In this document: positions 36,646-50,063 of the stretch, one piece after another
Layout of the letters: each line of letters opens with the position of its first letter
How positions within the stretch are numbered: the stretch's first letter is position 1
Origin: Misgurnus anguillicaudatus
Taxonomy: Eukaryota; Chordata; Actinopteri; Cypriniformes; Cobitidae
Direction of reading: 5' to 3'
DNA length: 64,000 bases
Assembly (NCBI RefSeq): GCF_027580225.2
Contig: NC_073341.2
Coordinates: forward strand, 14,630,501 to 14,694,500
Notes under the pieces: generated by a model
The model's input: only the letters and a program-made list of their open reading frames with translations
Told to the model about the DNA's origin: nothing
Database searches by the model: none
Position numbers and translations under genes: made by a program

Positions 36646-38269
36646 ATAATGTTTTGAAAAGTTATTATCTCAACAGCTATTTGTGATTTTGTGAAATGTG
36701 ATTTTTAGAAAAAGGTTTTGAACATAAAACAAAACAAAGTATTTTAATTTGAAATTTTTATTCATTTAAACACCATTTTTATTAATAGTTGTCTTAAACT
36801 GTAACTGACAGTTTTAGAAACTTTATATTTATCATACAAATATTGAACACGTATTTAAACCAACCAAATAGGTTTTATAGAATAAAGTGACATATTTCAT
36901 ACATGTATCAAGTAATTTTAAAAGTAAATAATTCCCCTGGACACAAAAATATTAATTTTATTGTCATTGAACAAGTGTATGCATGCCCCAGTAAATGTAT
37001 TATTATACTGCTGGCTGTATAGCTCATTGCCCCCTTTACAACTTTGTCCCCTACCAATTAGTTGCAGTAGCTCATTTCATTGCGTGCATTGATGACTTGA
37101 TGTCATGATTGTTCAAAATTTCGGATCACATAATTAAATGTTTTGTTTTTTCCTAATGCTGTTTTGTTTGTTTTAGTTTGATGTTTAACTTGTACTTAAC
37201 CTTTGACTCCAACCAAAAGTGAATCCATGCTGCACCGCACCAAACACAAACACAGAGTCCAAACAAAAACACAGAGTCCAAAGGAAATCTATCATAAAAT
37301 ATACTGTAATTACATCCATAAGCTTTTTTATGCTTTGATATCTTAAGATAATTACTGACTTTTATATGCTTTATTATTCATTATAGATAAAAGTCAAGAT
37401 ACATATCATGAACTTGTATTGGAAGTGTAAGTGAAAACTATTTGGACTCTTTTCAATCTGGTGGATTGAATGTTTTGTTCATATTAAAGAGGGCGTGAAA
37501 ATTTACTTCAGTCAGAAATCATATATTTAGATTTCTGTCAACATCATCTTTCCTTTTGTTTTGCACAACATGTCTGCCAAAATTCGTAGCAGTAATTGTT
37601 GTCAGTCATGTTAAAGTGGCATCACCTGATAGGCCTTACCTATAGGGATAAAATATGTTAATCCATCAAATACAATGTTTTTTATAGAATAAGTTATTAT
37701 TTCATTACTGTAAAGTGACTTGTATATGATATATTTTATATACATACATTTTGTCATCATTTTGGTATATTAAATCTATACTTGTATTTTTTTTATAAAT
37801 GTTTATTTTATTTTCTTACAAATGCCAACATGTAAATAAACTTTACAAGAAACTAAATGAAACTATCCCTTTGACTTCTTTGATGTCACGTCTTATGTCT
37901 TTAATTTTGTTCTTATCTATGTGCTTACATCATTATTTGCTGTAAAATATAAACCAAAACTTTTATCTTATCTGCTTTTGGATATTTCACCCCAAAAAAA
38001 AAATTCTGGCATCATTTACACACCCTCATGTTGTTTTAGACCTGTATGAATTTCTTTTTCTGATGAACACAAAATAAATTTTTCATTCCAAGATTTTTCT
38101 CAATTTAATAGACTATGGACCCCAGCACTTTGATTTTATAAGTAAGTTTAAAAAGTTATATTTTCTAAGACGACATGAAGGTCACATTTATTTAGACATA
38201 TAATATTTACAGTACAGAAAGAAACCCACTATCCGTTTTAATTTTGTCCTGTACCCATTGGTTGTCGTA

Positions 38270-38686
38270 CACTGTAAAAAATTCCTTAGAAATTTACTTT
38301 CAGCTGGTTGCCGGTAACTTACCGTAGAATTAAATTTATGTTATTCACTGGCAAGAGTTTGTCTAAAGTTAAATCAATTTTAAATATTAACAAGTCTTTA
38401 TCTTTACAGAATAAAACAGCCTCATGCAAAGCATTCTGGGAACCAGAAATCATCATCAACCTTTTGTTTTTTGCATCAGATTTTGTTTCCCAGAATGCTT
38501 TGCTTGAGGCTGTTATTTTAGTTTTACTCTGTAAAGACAAATACTTGTAAATGTTTAATGTTCATTTAAACATTTAAATGAACATTTGAACAAAATGTTG
38601 CCAGTAAATAACATAAATTTAAATCTACGATAAGTTACCGGCAACCAGCTGCAAGTAACAATGTAATTTCTACTGAATTTTTTTTA
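38270..38686. mobile_element. TA-target palindromic MITE in the inverted arm
   Basis: Starts CACTGTAAAAAATTCC after TA and shares its core with 7708-8113: GCAAAGCATTCTGGGAACCA pairs with TTCCCAGAATGCTTTGC. The right terminus is blurred by T-runs. Confidence 0.7.
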
Positions 38687-39968
38687 GCTTTTTTCATTAT
38701 GCATTGATGACTTGATGTCATGATTGTATAGGATTTCGGATTACATAATTAAATGTTTTGTTTGAGTCCAAACATAAACAAAGAGAAGCCACCACTCAGA
38801 GATAAAAAACAGTTTGAATAATTGATTATTTAATATTTAAGTAAAGTCATTACCACAACCACAGTCAAATCTATTTCTTTCTGTATTATAATAAGCTTAA
38901 ATCAAGGTACACATTTATTTACTTATTTGGGGCATCCGCAGTAACCCAAATTAGAGGGATTTGGGAGAACATAAAAGTATATGGATGAAATATATCATAA
39001 AATATACTGTAATTACATCCATACGCTTTTTATGGTTTGATTTTTTGTATTTCTTATAAATAGTATATTTATATGTATATTATAGATAAAAGTCAAGATA
39101 CATATAATGACCTTGTATTGCAAGTGAATAAATATTTACATTGAAATGTTGTGGTGGATTGAATGTTTTGTTCATATTAAAGAGGGCCTGAACATTTACT
39201 TCAGTCAGAAATCATATTTCTGTCAACATCATCTTTCCTTTTGTTTTGCACAACATGTCTGCCAAAATTAGTAGCAGTAATTGTTGTCAGTCATGTTGAA
39301 GTTGCATCATTTGATATTAGGCATTAATAGGGATGAAATATGTTAAATACAATGTTATCTATTTATAGAATAATTAGCTATTATTTCATTACTGTAAAGT
39401 GACTTGTATATATATGACTTGCCATATTTTATACATACATTATGCCATAATTTTGATATATTAAATCTACTTGTATTAAAAAAAAAATGATATTTTTATT
39501 TTCTTACAAATGTCAAACATGTTGTAAATAAACTTTAAATGAAACTAAATGAAACTATCCCTTTGACTTCTTTGATGTCACGTGTTGTCTTTATTTGTGT
39601 TCTTATCTATGTGCTTACATCATTATTTGCTGTAAAATATAAACCAAAACACTTTTATCTTATCTGCTTTTGGATAGTTCTTCCAAAAAAAAAAAATTCT
39701 GGCATCATTTACACACCCTCATGTTGTTTTAGACCTGTGTGAAGTTGATGTGATGCACACAGCTGGTGGAAACCATCTATTTGTATAATCGTTCCTGTTT
39801 TAGATACAGGAGAGCACAATTAAAGCTGCCATGGAGTCCCATTGGCTGTGGCTCGCTGTGGCATCGCGTGCATGCACTTGTTTAGTGGCAATAGAATAAT
39901 TATAGGAAAATTACTGGTCTCCTACATTGCAAACTGGTTACAGAAGTAAGCGATTATTAACTCACCAC

Positions 39969-40411
39969 TGTAAGAATTTATATCTGCCTTAACACAGATT
40001 CCACTCCAACGTGAAACAAGCTCATCCCTTTAAAAGGCTTGATAATCATAAAGGTAATGTCAGTTCAAGCAATACAATAATATAACCTGAAATTATATTT
40101 TCTTAATAGCAAAAGTGAGACTTCGAGAACGAACAAAGGTCAAAGACGGTCTACGATAATAAAAGACATTTGTCTGAACATAACTCGCTTGGGCACACAG
40201 TTGGGGGACAGGGGTCATTTCCAGAACTATACTTAATTTATATTTAAAAGAAAATACCTTATTAGCATGAGGGGTGGGAAACAGGTTTGAAACTGTATAA
40301 ATTAAGACTGACTTTGCTGAGGGTTCAATCCTACTTGAACCCAAAGTACGACGTGCTTAGCTACCACAATAAACTCATTCATCAAGACTTTCAATATCCT
40401 CATAATACGAT
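39969..40411 (+). mobile_element. Solo-LTR-like insertion
   Basis: Array sequence is interrupted between TTATTAACTCA and TGTGACTGAAG. The insert starts TGTAAGAATTT. It has a TATAAA box near 40296 and AATAAA near 40367 at LTR-like spacing. No TSD could be fixed, so the exact ends and family (gypsy or retroviral) are uncertain. There is no coding sequence. Confidence 0.45.
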
Positions 40412-40767
40412 TTATGTGACTGAAGCAAATCATGCCAGGCAATGCGTGAAAGCAAACCACATTTACTACCAATAAATAAATTAGAAGCATTTAAATGAAA
40501 TAGATGAGATTTGTGCGAGAATATAATATTTATAACCTATAACATACACTTGGATTTTTGTATATTTGTATGTTTGATTTTATAAGTAAGTTAAAAAAAT
40601 GTCAAGTTATTTTTAGAAGTCAGACATGTAGGTTACATTTATTTAGACATAATATTTACAGTACAGTTAGAAAGCAGCTGTCCTTTTATTTTTAGACTGC
40701 ATTAATGTTGCTGTTCGTCTGTTAGTGTTTTTATTAGTTGTTACATAGTCTTAGTATTCTTTATCTA

Positions 40768-40902
40768 CACTGAAAAACTGGATTTACTTAAAAATACAGT
40801 GCATACTTTTTGCATCCATTTTTAGGTATTTCATGGAATTTAAAGCAATTTATGCAATTTCTTAAAATTTTAAGTAAATCCAGTGTATTATTTTTTACAG
40901 TG
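40768..40902. mobile_element. Small CACTG MITE, TA target
   Basis: 135 bp, CACTGAAAAACTGGATTTAC at the left with its complement (GTAAATCCAGTG) inside the right end and TTTTTTACAGTG at the terminus. TA flanks both sides. It sits at the array position used by the element at 33113-33308. Confidence 0.75.
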
Positions 40903-41079
40903 TATGAGCTTTCGCCATTATCACAACATATAAAATCTCTTGCTCACACAAGTTGTTTACAGACCTAAAATGTGAACTGTGCAAAATGGAGGCCCAGTAA
41001 ATGGATTATTATACTGCTGGCTGTATAGCTCGTGGCCACCTTTATAATTTTGTCACGTTGTGTTTGTTTTAATGATTAA

Positions 41080-41385
41080 AGGGATACTTCACCGATTTAG
41101 CATTCAGCTTTGTATCTGTAGAAACCCGGCAGTATTACTGAATGACCATGTTTCCCTCCATCATTTCCCCCTGAGAGGAGAGATTATCTGCATTTTGGTT
41201 CTGCAAAAAAGTCCTCCGATGATGTAATATGACGATTTTTGCATCATCGGAGGACTTTTTTGCAGAACCAAAATGCAGATATCTCTCCTCTCAGGGGGAA
41301 ATGAGGGAGGGAAACATGGTCATTCAGTAATACTGCCGGGTTTCTACATATACAAAGCTGAATGCTAAATCGGTGAAGTATCCCT
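41080..41385. mobile_element. Palindromic piggyBac-like MITE, TTAA target
   Basis: AGGGATACTTCACCGATTTA at the left and its exact complement at the right, with TTAA on both sides (41076-41079, 41386-41389). The 306-bp element is a near-perfect palindrome through to a central CCTCCGATGATG hairpin. Other array copies keep the empty site (GATTAACTTATAATCC in this orientation), so TTAA is the duplicated target. Confidence 0.9.
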
Positions 41386-42408
41386 TTAACTTATAATCCA
41401 CTGCATAACCTTTAACTCAAACCAAAAGTGAAACTGCGCTGCAGCAAACATAAACACATTTTGACTCTGTGGTGGATTGAATGTTTTGTTCAGATTAAAG
41501 AGGGCATGAAAATTTACTTTTGTCAAAAATCATATTTAGATTTCTGTCAACATCATCTTTCCTTTTAGGCCTTATAATTATTGAGATGAAGTATGTTAAT
41601 TTATCAAATACAATGTTATCTATATTATTTCATTACTGTAGAGTGATTTGTATGTGTAACCAAGGTTACTAGAGAGGCAGCTAAATATATGAAAATCATA
41701 TATTTTATTTATATGGTTATTTCCCTTTAAACCCTCTTAAGATTGATTTGTAAAGATCGATTATGAAAAAGAAAATGTGAGTTTTAAAAAATATGCACTT
41801 TTAGTTGGTTCGTAATGTAGCCAATAGAGTTGAGTCTTGAATGTGAGTAGAACCAATCAGAATGTAGAGTGTTACGCGGTGGAGGAGCTCACTTCCGGGT
41901 TCGCGAAAAATGTGCGTTCAGTTTGAGAAGCAGCTCTCTCCCGTGTGCACGCTGCATGTGAATGCTGTGTGGGAAAATACTAGAGAAAAGAGAAGAAATA
42001 TGGAGAAATACTGTGCTTAAAACCGTTTTGAGTGTGGATTGAAGTGAGTAGAGTGATATTTACTTGTTATTTGTCATGATTTGTTAAAAATTGTTGAGAT
42101 GAAGCTTATGGCTATGTAACTAGTTTTAAACTAATGTAAAGAGATATGTAACACTTTAAAAAGAGATGTAAAGAGATACACACGCTTTTATTATTATTAA
42201 GAGTGTTGTTAAAGTGTTCATAGAGCATATTTCTAATTTACAAAAGGGTAAAAGAAACTGAGTTAAAGGAGTCGAGTTACATCCGGGTCTTTCTGGAGTG
42301 TTCTGTGATTTTGTCGATCTTTTTGGTGAGTTGTTTTACAATGTTAATGTTTATAAATCATATTGGTTTATTTTATGAGAAAAGAGGGTTAAAGAAATAT
42401 AACTCTTA

Positions 42409-42985
42409 GGGGCTGTCCACACGGAGACGCGCATCACTGCATACGTATAAATTTGTTATCGTATTGGCGTTTCATCCACACGGATCCGGCGTTTTGGGAG
42501 ACTGAATCCGCTATTTTTTGAAACCGGGTCCTAAAGTGGAAAAATCTGAAACCGACACCCTTGCGGTTTCGTCTGTACAGCCAATCCGTATATTTTGTGA
42601 AGCGAAAACGTCATCACATCACGTGTCGGAAGCGTCACACGTAACAGAAACAACAATAACGGCAGACTACGTGATTGTGTTCGTGCCACAGAAGCTACTA
42701 AAGCCTACTAGCTTTATTACAGCAAAATCTATTGCTTCTATGCAATTGTGGTGACCAACAAGCGATAATGGACAACACCATACATTGGTTATGCACATGC
42801 TCAAAGTCCTCTTCTCCGTGTATAGTGTATATCTGTGGCAGAATTACAGCGCCCCATACTGGTCCGGCATATATATTACACCGCTTTCAGACGGTTTCAG
42901 TGGTTTCGTGTTTACGGATTATTTTTTTAGAGCAAGGAAAAAAATGATCGGATAGGGAATGCACCGCCTTCGTGTGGACATAGCC
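42409..42985. mobile_element. MITE with TIR GGGGCTGTCCACACGGAG
   Basis: Left end GGGGCTGTCCACACGGAGAC; right end is the approximate complement (CTTCGTGTGGACATAGCC). The body is rich in CpG and short inverted motifs (CCGTGTGGA/TCCACACGG). Flanks do not give an unambiguous TSD. About 577 bp, non-coding. Confidence 0.65.
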
Positions 42986-43321
42986 ATAAGACTGAAGTAA
43001 GAGTAGAAATGTGCAAATAATGAGTTAAATGTGATAAATTGTTACTTGTGCAGATTGTTTAAATATGAGATGGTCACATGTAATGATTTCAATACTCAAA
43101 CTAAGAGAAATGATGTCAAATATTGCACATTTAAACATATGTACTTTATTTTGAAGCACAATATTGAAATTGAGTTCTTAAGTGTTGTGTAAATAGCATG
43201 CAAATGTGATTTTTGTATTCAATATAATTAAGTGAAATGCTGAACTGAATGTATGCAATATGTAAATGTATGCGATGAAGGTATTAATGATTTTTCTTGG
43301 GCCTTGTCTGTTCAAGGCCAG

Positions 43322-43606
43322 TGAAAATTACTGATAAGGATAGAAGTTAGTTCAGGCAAAGTGTTACCAGGATGGTGTGCCCATTAAAACACAGAAGCTC
43401 CAAATAATCCAGTTCCTTAACATTTTATTGTCAGTCAAGCAATCATGAGACCAGAGTTGTATGGTTTAAATTCAAGGACTCATCAACTCTGAATCTCCCC
43501 ATGAGCCAGTGAATGCCACACTGAACAAAGAGCCACTAATTAACAATTTAATGCAGCTGTGGAGACATAGCTCCTCCCATCCTGCTACCTCAGAGAATTC
43601 TTAACA
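43322..43606 (-). repeat. 3' LTR of the BEL element
   Basis: 285 bp, TGTTAAG...TTTTCA on the minus strand. A purine-rich tract (TTTGGGGGCGGC, minus strand) precedes it at 43607-43618. Confidence 0.9.
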
Positions 43607-46600
43607 GCCGCCCCCAAATATGTAAACATATTTGCCCGTAGAATTCTACACAGGCACAAATCATTTGAATACTCATTTAGAACTACCAAACGACTGACTG
43701 GACGTACATAGTATTTACCATCAATCAGTACATTCACAACTCTTACTCTACCATCAGAACTTGGTAAGACCTTTGTGACAGTTCCTATAGGCCAAAGCCC
43801 TTGTGGGAGTTGAGGATCAACTACCATCACTACAGCATTGCACAGAATAGGCTTTCCATCCTCCTTCCACTTCTGGCGAGTCTGTAAACCAGGTAGATAG
43901 TCTCTAATAAAACTTGTCCAAAATCAGTCAGCAAGAACTTGGCTATGCCTCCATTTCCTACGTGTGAGAAGCTCAGAATCTGCATACATCACCTGAGGAA
44001 GGGAAGCATCTCGCCGCCCCATCAAGAGTATATTTGGGGTTATTGGATCAGGGTCTGAAATATTGGAAGAGATGTATCCAAGAGGTTTAGAGTTTAATAT
44101 CTCTTCCACTTCAATCAGGACAGTATGTAGAACCTCTTCTGGAATCACTTGTGTACCCAGTGTTACTCGTAGGGCTGCTTTAATGGATCTGACCTCTCTT
44201 TCCCAACAACCTCCAAAATGTGGAGAATATGGAGGATTGAAACGAAACTGAATCTGCTGCTTTGAAAGTGAATCCTGAAGGGCAGGGCACAGATGAATAA
44301 ACTCCTCTCTAAGTTCCCTCTCCCCTCCTCGAAAATTAGTTCCTTGGTCTGATATGAGTTCGTAGGGCCTACCTCTGCGAGCTATGAAACGCGGAGGGCT
44401 AATAAAAAACTATCTGTATCCAAACCAGATAGTAACTCAATATGAATACATCGTGTTGTTTGGCATTTGAAGAGAAGACCCCAACGTTTCTCATGTCTAC
44501 GGCCCACTTTAACACTAAAGGGGCCAAAGCAGTCCATTCCTGTTGACCAAAATGGAGGCTTAAAGAGACGGAATCTAGAGGGAGGAAGATCAGCCATTCT
44601 AGGGATTAAAGGAGAACCTTTCCACTTCCTACATTCTTGACATGACTGTTGGACTGATTTTACTGCCTGCCGTCCACGTAGAACCCAATATTTCCTTCTA
44701 AGTTGGGCAAAGACTCTTTGTGGTCCTGGATGGCCCAAAATTGAATCTAGATCTGCAATTAACAGTTTAGTAATTTGATTCTTTGGATCCAAAATGATGA
44801 GATGGATAACATCTGATTCTAACTCCTTACTTTGACGAAGACGACCTCCCACTCTTATGAGGCGTACAACATGGTCATATTCAGGGGCCAATTCAGCAAG
44901 TCGACTCTGCTTAGGAACATCTTGACCTGATTTAAGTAACTTGTACTCCTCAGACAAATCCCTTTCTTGTGCCAAACGAAGGAGTAATAACTCTGCCTGA
45001 GTCTGACTCAGTTTATTTTCTGATGATGAGCCAGGTGAGAATTCCTCAACTGTATGTGTGATCAGCTCTGCCCAAGTGTTAAACTGAGAAGGATTCAACT
45101 TAGAAAGAGTCAGGTCAACTTGGGTTTGGCCACAGAACAAAGGTTTTCTTAGTTCAGTTGACATATCAGAAGATAGACTGGGGAACTTTGGCCAATGATG
45201 AGGAGACAAAGTAAGCAAATGGGGACCTTGGAACCAACGACTAGTGGGAGTTAGCTCTACAAGTTTTTTCCTCTAGTAATGTCATCGGCAGGATTATTTA
45301 CAGTATCCACATATCTCCACTGTTCAGGAATAGTATGCTCCAAAATCTCTGTTATACGGTTAGCCACGAACACCTTATACCGACAAGACTCAGAGCAGAT
45401 CCATGTTAAAACTGTAGTCGAATCAGATCAGAGGGTGACTTGATGAATGTGCACAGAAAGCTCCTTTGTTAGGAGATTTGCCAACTGAGACCCAGACAAA
45501 GCAGCACATAATTCCAAACAAGGAACAGAAATTGTCTTTTTTGGAGCTACTCTAGATCTGGCCATAACAAATGACGTATGAACTTCATCACCATTCGACA
45601 GACGAAGATAAGCAACAGCTCCATAAGCCTGCTCTGAGGCATCACAGAATATATGTAGTTCCCTCACAGCAGTCTCTTCACTCACTCCAACTGACCCATA
45701 CCACCGAGGAATTTGGATTTTGGCCAAATTTGGAAGCTCATTTTCCCAGGCTGTCCATTTTGCTTTAATACCTTCAGGAATATCTGGATAATCCCATCCT
45801 CGTGCAGGTTTAGTCAACAGTTGCTGTAGCAGAATCTTAGCACAGGTAGTAAAGGGGATTATGAAGCCTAAAGGATCATATTGCCGTGCAAGAATACGAT
45901 ACAGAATTCGTAATGTCAGGTTCTTATATTTCACAGGGCGATGCTTATATCCCAGAGTATCCTGCATACAATGCCAGCTCAGACCAAGAGTGCCTTCACA
46001 TGGGTCCTTACCATCATGGCTCAGCCATAGCTCTGTTTGAGGGGAACATGCTTCAGCAGGTAAATGGTCAATCACTGATGGATGATTACTTATCCATTGT
46101 CTGATCTCAAAACCTCCTTCGAGCAGTACAGAACACAGTTTAGTGATAATTTCTTTTGCTTCACAGACAGTAGGGAAACTCTGCAAACAATTATCCACAT
46201 AAAAGGAAGTAAGGACTGAGGATTGAACCTCTGGATGGGTATTTGATAGGCTCTGGGCATGTCTTTGAAGGGCATAAATAGCACAACAGGGACTAGATGT
46301 AGTACCAAATGGTAAAACTTGCCATTCATACACCTCAACTGGAAGATCTCGGTTCATATTCCTCCATAGAAAGCATAACAAGGGCTTATCTGATGGCAAT
46401 AATCGAACTTGATGGAACATGGCCCAAATATCACCACTGATTGCAATTTGATGTTCTCTAAATCGAAGCAGCACTCCCAAAAGAGAAGGACCCAAGGTAG
46501 GACCAGGTAATAAGTTAGAATTTAAACTTTCACCTTTGTATTTATAGTAACAATCAAAGACTAAACGATGTTTTCAGTTTTGTTCAACTAAATGATATGG

Positions 46601-47640
46601 AATATACCAAGATTCATCAGAAGACGTTATTTCCCTTGGAGTCAGTTTCTTCACATACACAGCTTGCTCTAACTTTTGAATCTCTTGGTTATATATGGCT
46701 GCACGTTCTGGATTACTTATGAGCTGACACTCTGTACGACGTAATGCTGACATAACGGATTGCAAAGGGGCATTCAATTTAGGTGCATGTTTAACTCGAA
46801 GTAAGGGAGTAGCATATCTTGCCACCCCATTTACCTCAACTCGTTCTGTTCTTCTCTCCAAACACTCAAGAGCCTCTTGATCTTGCCTTGACCTGTGAAT
46901 ATTCTTTGACATCTGGACATATGGAATTACATCCACTTGCCACATTTTTTCTACATCCAGCTGTAGCTGATCCTTAGATGAAGCTAAGAAGTGACACTGA
47001 GAAACAGAGCTCTTCTCCTGTACTAATGAAATGGGTTCTTGTAATACCCATCCTGGGCGAGTATGCAATGCAGCTGGGCTTCCCGGAGGGCCTAGCACCA
47101 CTCTCTCAGTAGAGCATAACAAATGGGGATAATCTGCACCTATAAGTAACAGAGGCTTAACTTGATGGAATTCTTCCAGAGTGATATCTTTAAGATGTTG
47201 ATAACATCGTTGAAGAGTATAGATAGGATAAGTCTGCTCAGGTAGGTGTAACATCTTAGCTGTGAATGCTGCCTTGATCTGATATTTCTTGTGCTTCAAA
47301 GTTGCTGGAGAGACAGAAAAGGTAACATGAGCTCCCTCAATCTCTTCAATACCCTGTCGAATCGTTCGCAGCTTCAAGCACTCAGCCGCCCCATTCAGGC
47401 CCGGCATCTCAGCAGCAGGAGACAAAAGCATGGTCTTTTCTGAACCATCATCAAGAATTGCATACGTTTCTAAAGTCTTTCCTTGAGCACTCAGAATGAC
47501 TTTCACCACCTTCAAAAGCACAGAATTTAGGCCACTCGGTTTGCTTAAGTAGAATATGCCAGAGTCAGGTTTATAAGCATTAACTTCATGCATGACTCCT
47601 AAATGACGTTCTTTACAGGATGGACAATCTCTCTTCAAAT
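43585..47640 (-). pseudogene. BEL pol remnant: protease, RT, peptidase A17 region, integrase
   Basis: The 5' segment (47638-46574) has the protease motif AILDDGSEKTM. After an in-frame stop at 46574 the same frame continues (46495-45428) with RT motifs VLPFGTTSSP and FYVDN, then the Pao-type region ILARQYDPLGFI and FCDASEQAYGAV. A stop and frame change follow near 45428. The integrase segment (45218-44382) has the H-H-C-C finger ending CQECRKWKG and the first catalytic Asp in GMDCFGPF. Its SDQGTNF and CWERE parts lie in another frame at about 44380-44200. The tail (44148-43924, 43830-43585) matches the C-terminal domain of BEL integrases (LPQGLWPIGTV). At least three frame disruptions are visible. 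Confidence 0.88.
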
Positions 47641-50034
47641 TACAGTTAGAGGAATGATGTGTCCATCCACATCTTTAACAACGATTGTTATCCAAGATCC
47701 ATTTTCTCTTTGCATTTAGATCAAACTGTAAGAACTCAGGACACTGATTCAAATGATGGGTTCTACCACAGAAGGCACAAAGATTTGGGGTTCTACTGGT
47801 TGCTTGCTATTTGAATTGTTAGATTGATTAACTATTCCACAGGCCTTCCCATTTCCCTCCTGATTAATACCCTGCAAGAAGGTAGCTGTAGAAGATAACG
47901 ATTTCAATGGTCTCCCATCTCTGCTTTGCAACTTTGTTGCTCCTTTAGACTGGTCAGATACTTGAACCACCAAGCTTTGGCATTCTGCTTCCTCCTCTAG
48001 CCATTTTGCAAAATCCACTAAATTATATGAGACATCTGGTCGAACAGCTCGAGCATGTCTAGCAAAGTTGGACACATGATTTGCTGGAAGTTAACTCAAA
48101 AGCTGGTGAACATGAGAAGCGCATGCCAATTCATTAGCTCCTTCATTCTGCCCCCATGACTGAAGCATGCCCACTAAGGCCTGCATTCGTAGTGCAAACT
48201 GACTGAATGCAGCAGAATCCCCAGAACAAATGGCTGGTAAGCTCTGAATAGAAGCTATCTCCCGTAACACTAGGTGTTGAGGCTGACCATATTTTCTCTG
48301 TAGGGATTTTAGGGCAGTTGTGTAAGCCTGAGGATCATGAGCATATGCAAGGGCTAAATGACGAGCAGCATCCAACTTTAAGTGATCCAAGAGAATATGT
48401 TATTTATATTGTTCAGTTTCCTCAGCAGGGAGCAAATTTCTCAAGGCCATATTCAGCATTGCAAATTCTTGAGGATCATCAGTTTTGAAATACGGAAATG
48501 ATGGTCTTTCTACCGCAGAGACTCTAGGAGGGCCCAGTGCTGGAGATGACTGAACACAGGCTGATATAGATTGACTTGTATTTGAATGTCCAATTTGGAC
48601 TGTTGGTGGAAGACCTGACAACATCTGAGGTAGGGGAGTATTACTACTAGTAGCCATTTGCGGAAGCCCCTGAAAAGGAGCACCTGCTGTAATCTGAGTT
48701 GGTGGCATAGAAGGAGCTTGACTATATGAGGGTCCTGACATTGGAAAAGCATGGCATGGATGGACAAATGAACCATAAGGTGGATACAATACAGGAGGAA
48801 AGGGGGTAGGATAGTTTGGGAGCATCCATGGAAAACATGCATTACTCTGCATCTGACACAGATAAACTGGATTTAATGGCTGTTGATGTAAAGCTGGCCA
48901 AGGGAGACCATTACCAAACTGAACTTGACTCGTACTTGCTGTGCCCTTAAGTGAACAGAATTAGCAGACTAATTTAACATAGGTAAATTAGGACATTGTG
49001 AGGAACCAGTCTCTAATGATACTCTTCCATCTGGTGGCAATGGTGTAGGCAACATAGATCGTGGCGGAGGAGGGAAAGTACTTTGTCTACTAAGTCGAGG
49101 AGGTAATGTAGATGGATCAATATCTCTATTTGCTTCATGTTGTCTTAGACATTCACCCAATTCAAGGACAAGAGGAACTTTATTAATATCATCCTCCTGA
49201 GTCTGGTTAACAACAGGAGATGCTTTAGTAGAACTGCAATCAGAACTAATAGAAAAAGTAGAACTTTGGCCTCTTAGCTGCATAGCTCTCATTGACTGTC
49301 CCAGTTCTGATAACATTCCCTTTATTTGTTGCACATCCTCAGACAGAATTCTCATCTCAGCTGTAAGTAAGTAAAGTTTATTTATATAGCACCTTTCACA
49401 GATAAAATCACAAAGTGCTTTACAAAATATAACAATAATGCTAAAAATGTAGACTAAAACTTGCTTACAAAGTAAAAAGAGAAAAAAATTCAAAAACAGT
49501 AAAACTTAAACTCTAAAATAATACACCACACTACAACAGGGATGACAACATAAAAGCCCAGTCAGCCAAATGCTTGTCTAAATAAGTGTGTCTTTAGTTG
49601 CACTTTAAAAGAATCAGCAGAATCAGCCACACGCAGAGACAGGGGCAACGCATTCCACAGTCTAGGGGCCACTGACTGAAAAGAAAGATCCCCCGAGTTT
49701 TAAACTGAGTTTTGGGGACCATGAGCAAATTTTGACCTGATGACCTCAATGCTCTTGAAGAGGCATAAGGGGTCAACAGGTCCAAAATGTACTCAGGAGC
49801 ATTCCCATGAAGGGCTCTATAAGTGAGGACCAACATTTTAAAATCAATTCTATATTTAATTGGTAACCATTGTATCAAATGTGGAAGCTCCGTTTGTCAT
49901 CTCCACAGACACATGATCAGCAGACGTTGGTCTTTGTGTGCAAGCTGGTACGCTTGGCTGAGTGAGTAGATAATATTGATGCCATTTAGGAGGCTAACTG
50001 TCCGTTTAGGTCTCACTACATCATCTTTCTCCAT
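47600..50034 (-). pseudogene. BEL gag remnant, interrupted by a LINE
   Basis: Begins at the ATG at 50034 (MEKDDVVRPKRTVSLLNG) just after the primer site, runs about 45 codons, then is cut by an L2-like insertion (49359-49896). It resumes with EMRILSEDVQQIKGMLSEL and continues through frames 48852-48400 (proline-rich), 48390-48091 (HLKLDAARHLALAYAHDPQ, the BEL Gag core) and 48075-47749. It ends in CCHC-type knuckles near 47760-47600 (CPSCKERHLGVMH). Stops at 48969, 48400, 48091 and 47749 and a small frame offset near the LINE break it. Confidence 0.82.
49359..49896 (-). mobile_element. 5'-truncated L2-like LINE in the BEL gag gene
   Basis: On the minus strand it encodes the typical C-terminus of fish L2/CR1-type reverse transcriptase proteins (WLPIKYRIDFKMLVLTYRAL, then LLTPYASSRALRSS) with later frame damage. 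It ends in GTAAAGCACTTTGTGATT, GGTGCTATATAAATAAA and an ACTT repeat tail. Flanks share TCATCTC (49352-49358 and 49897-49903), a probable 7-bp TSD. Confidence 0.82.
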
Positions 50035-50046
50035 TATACCTACCTA

Positions 50047-50063
50047 TCCGGCTCGAAGGACCA
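50047..50063 (-). other. BEL primer-binding site, tRNA-Tyr type
   Basis: Immediately after the 5' LTR the minus strand reads TGGTCCTTCGAGCCGGA, 17 nt complementary to the CCA-ended 3' terminus of vertebrate tRNA-Tyr as I recall it. The contrast with the gypsy element, which has no such site, is clear. Confidence 0.75.

Larger units (their letters stand above)
20904..36985 (+). repeat. Forward arm: three copies of a ~2.2-kb unit
   Basis: Copies begin near 20904, 23087 and 32859, each at the block GCGCAGCATGGTTTCAC or a variant. They share long stretches such as AAACAAGCTTCAGAAAACAT, GATTTTGTGAAATGTGATTT and AACCAACCAAATAGGTTTAT. After removing insertions the period is about 2.2 kb. Copy 2 is opened by the hAT/gypsy nest and a SINE. 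Copy 3 is opened by a LINE and is truncated near 36985, where the orientation flips. I see no conserved coding function; a 63-codon minus-strand frame shared by copies 2 and 3 looks incidental. Confidence 0.85.
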
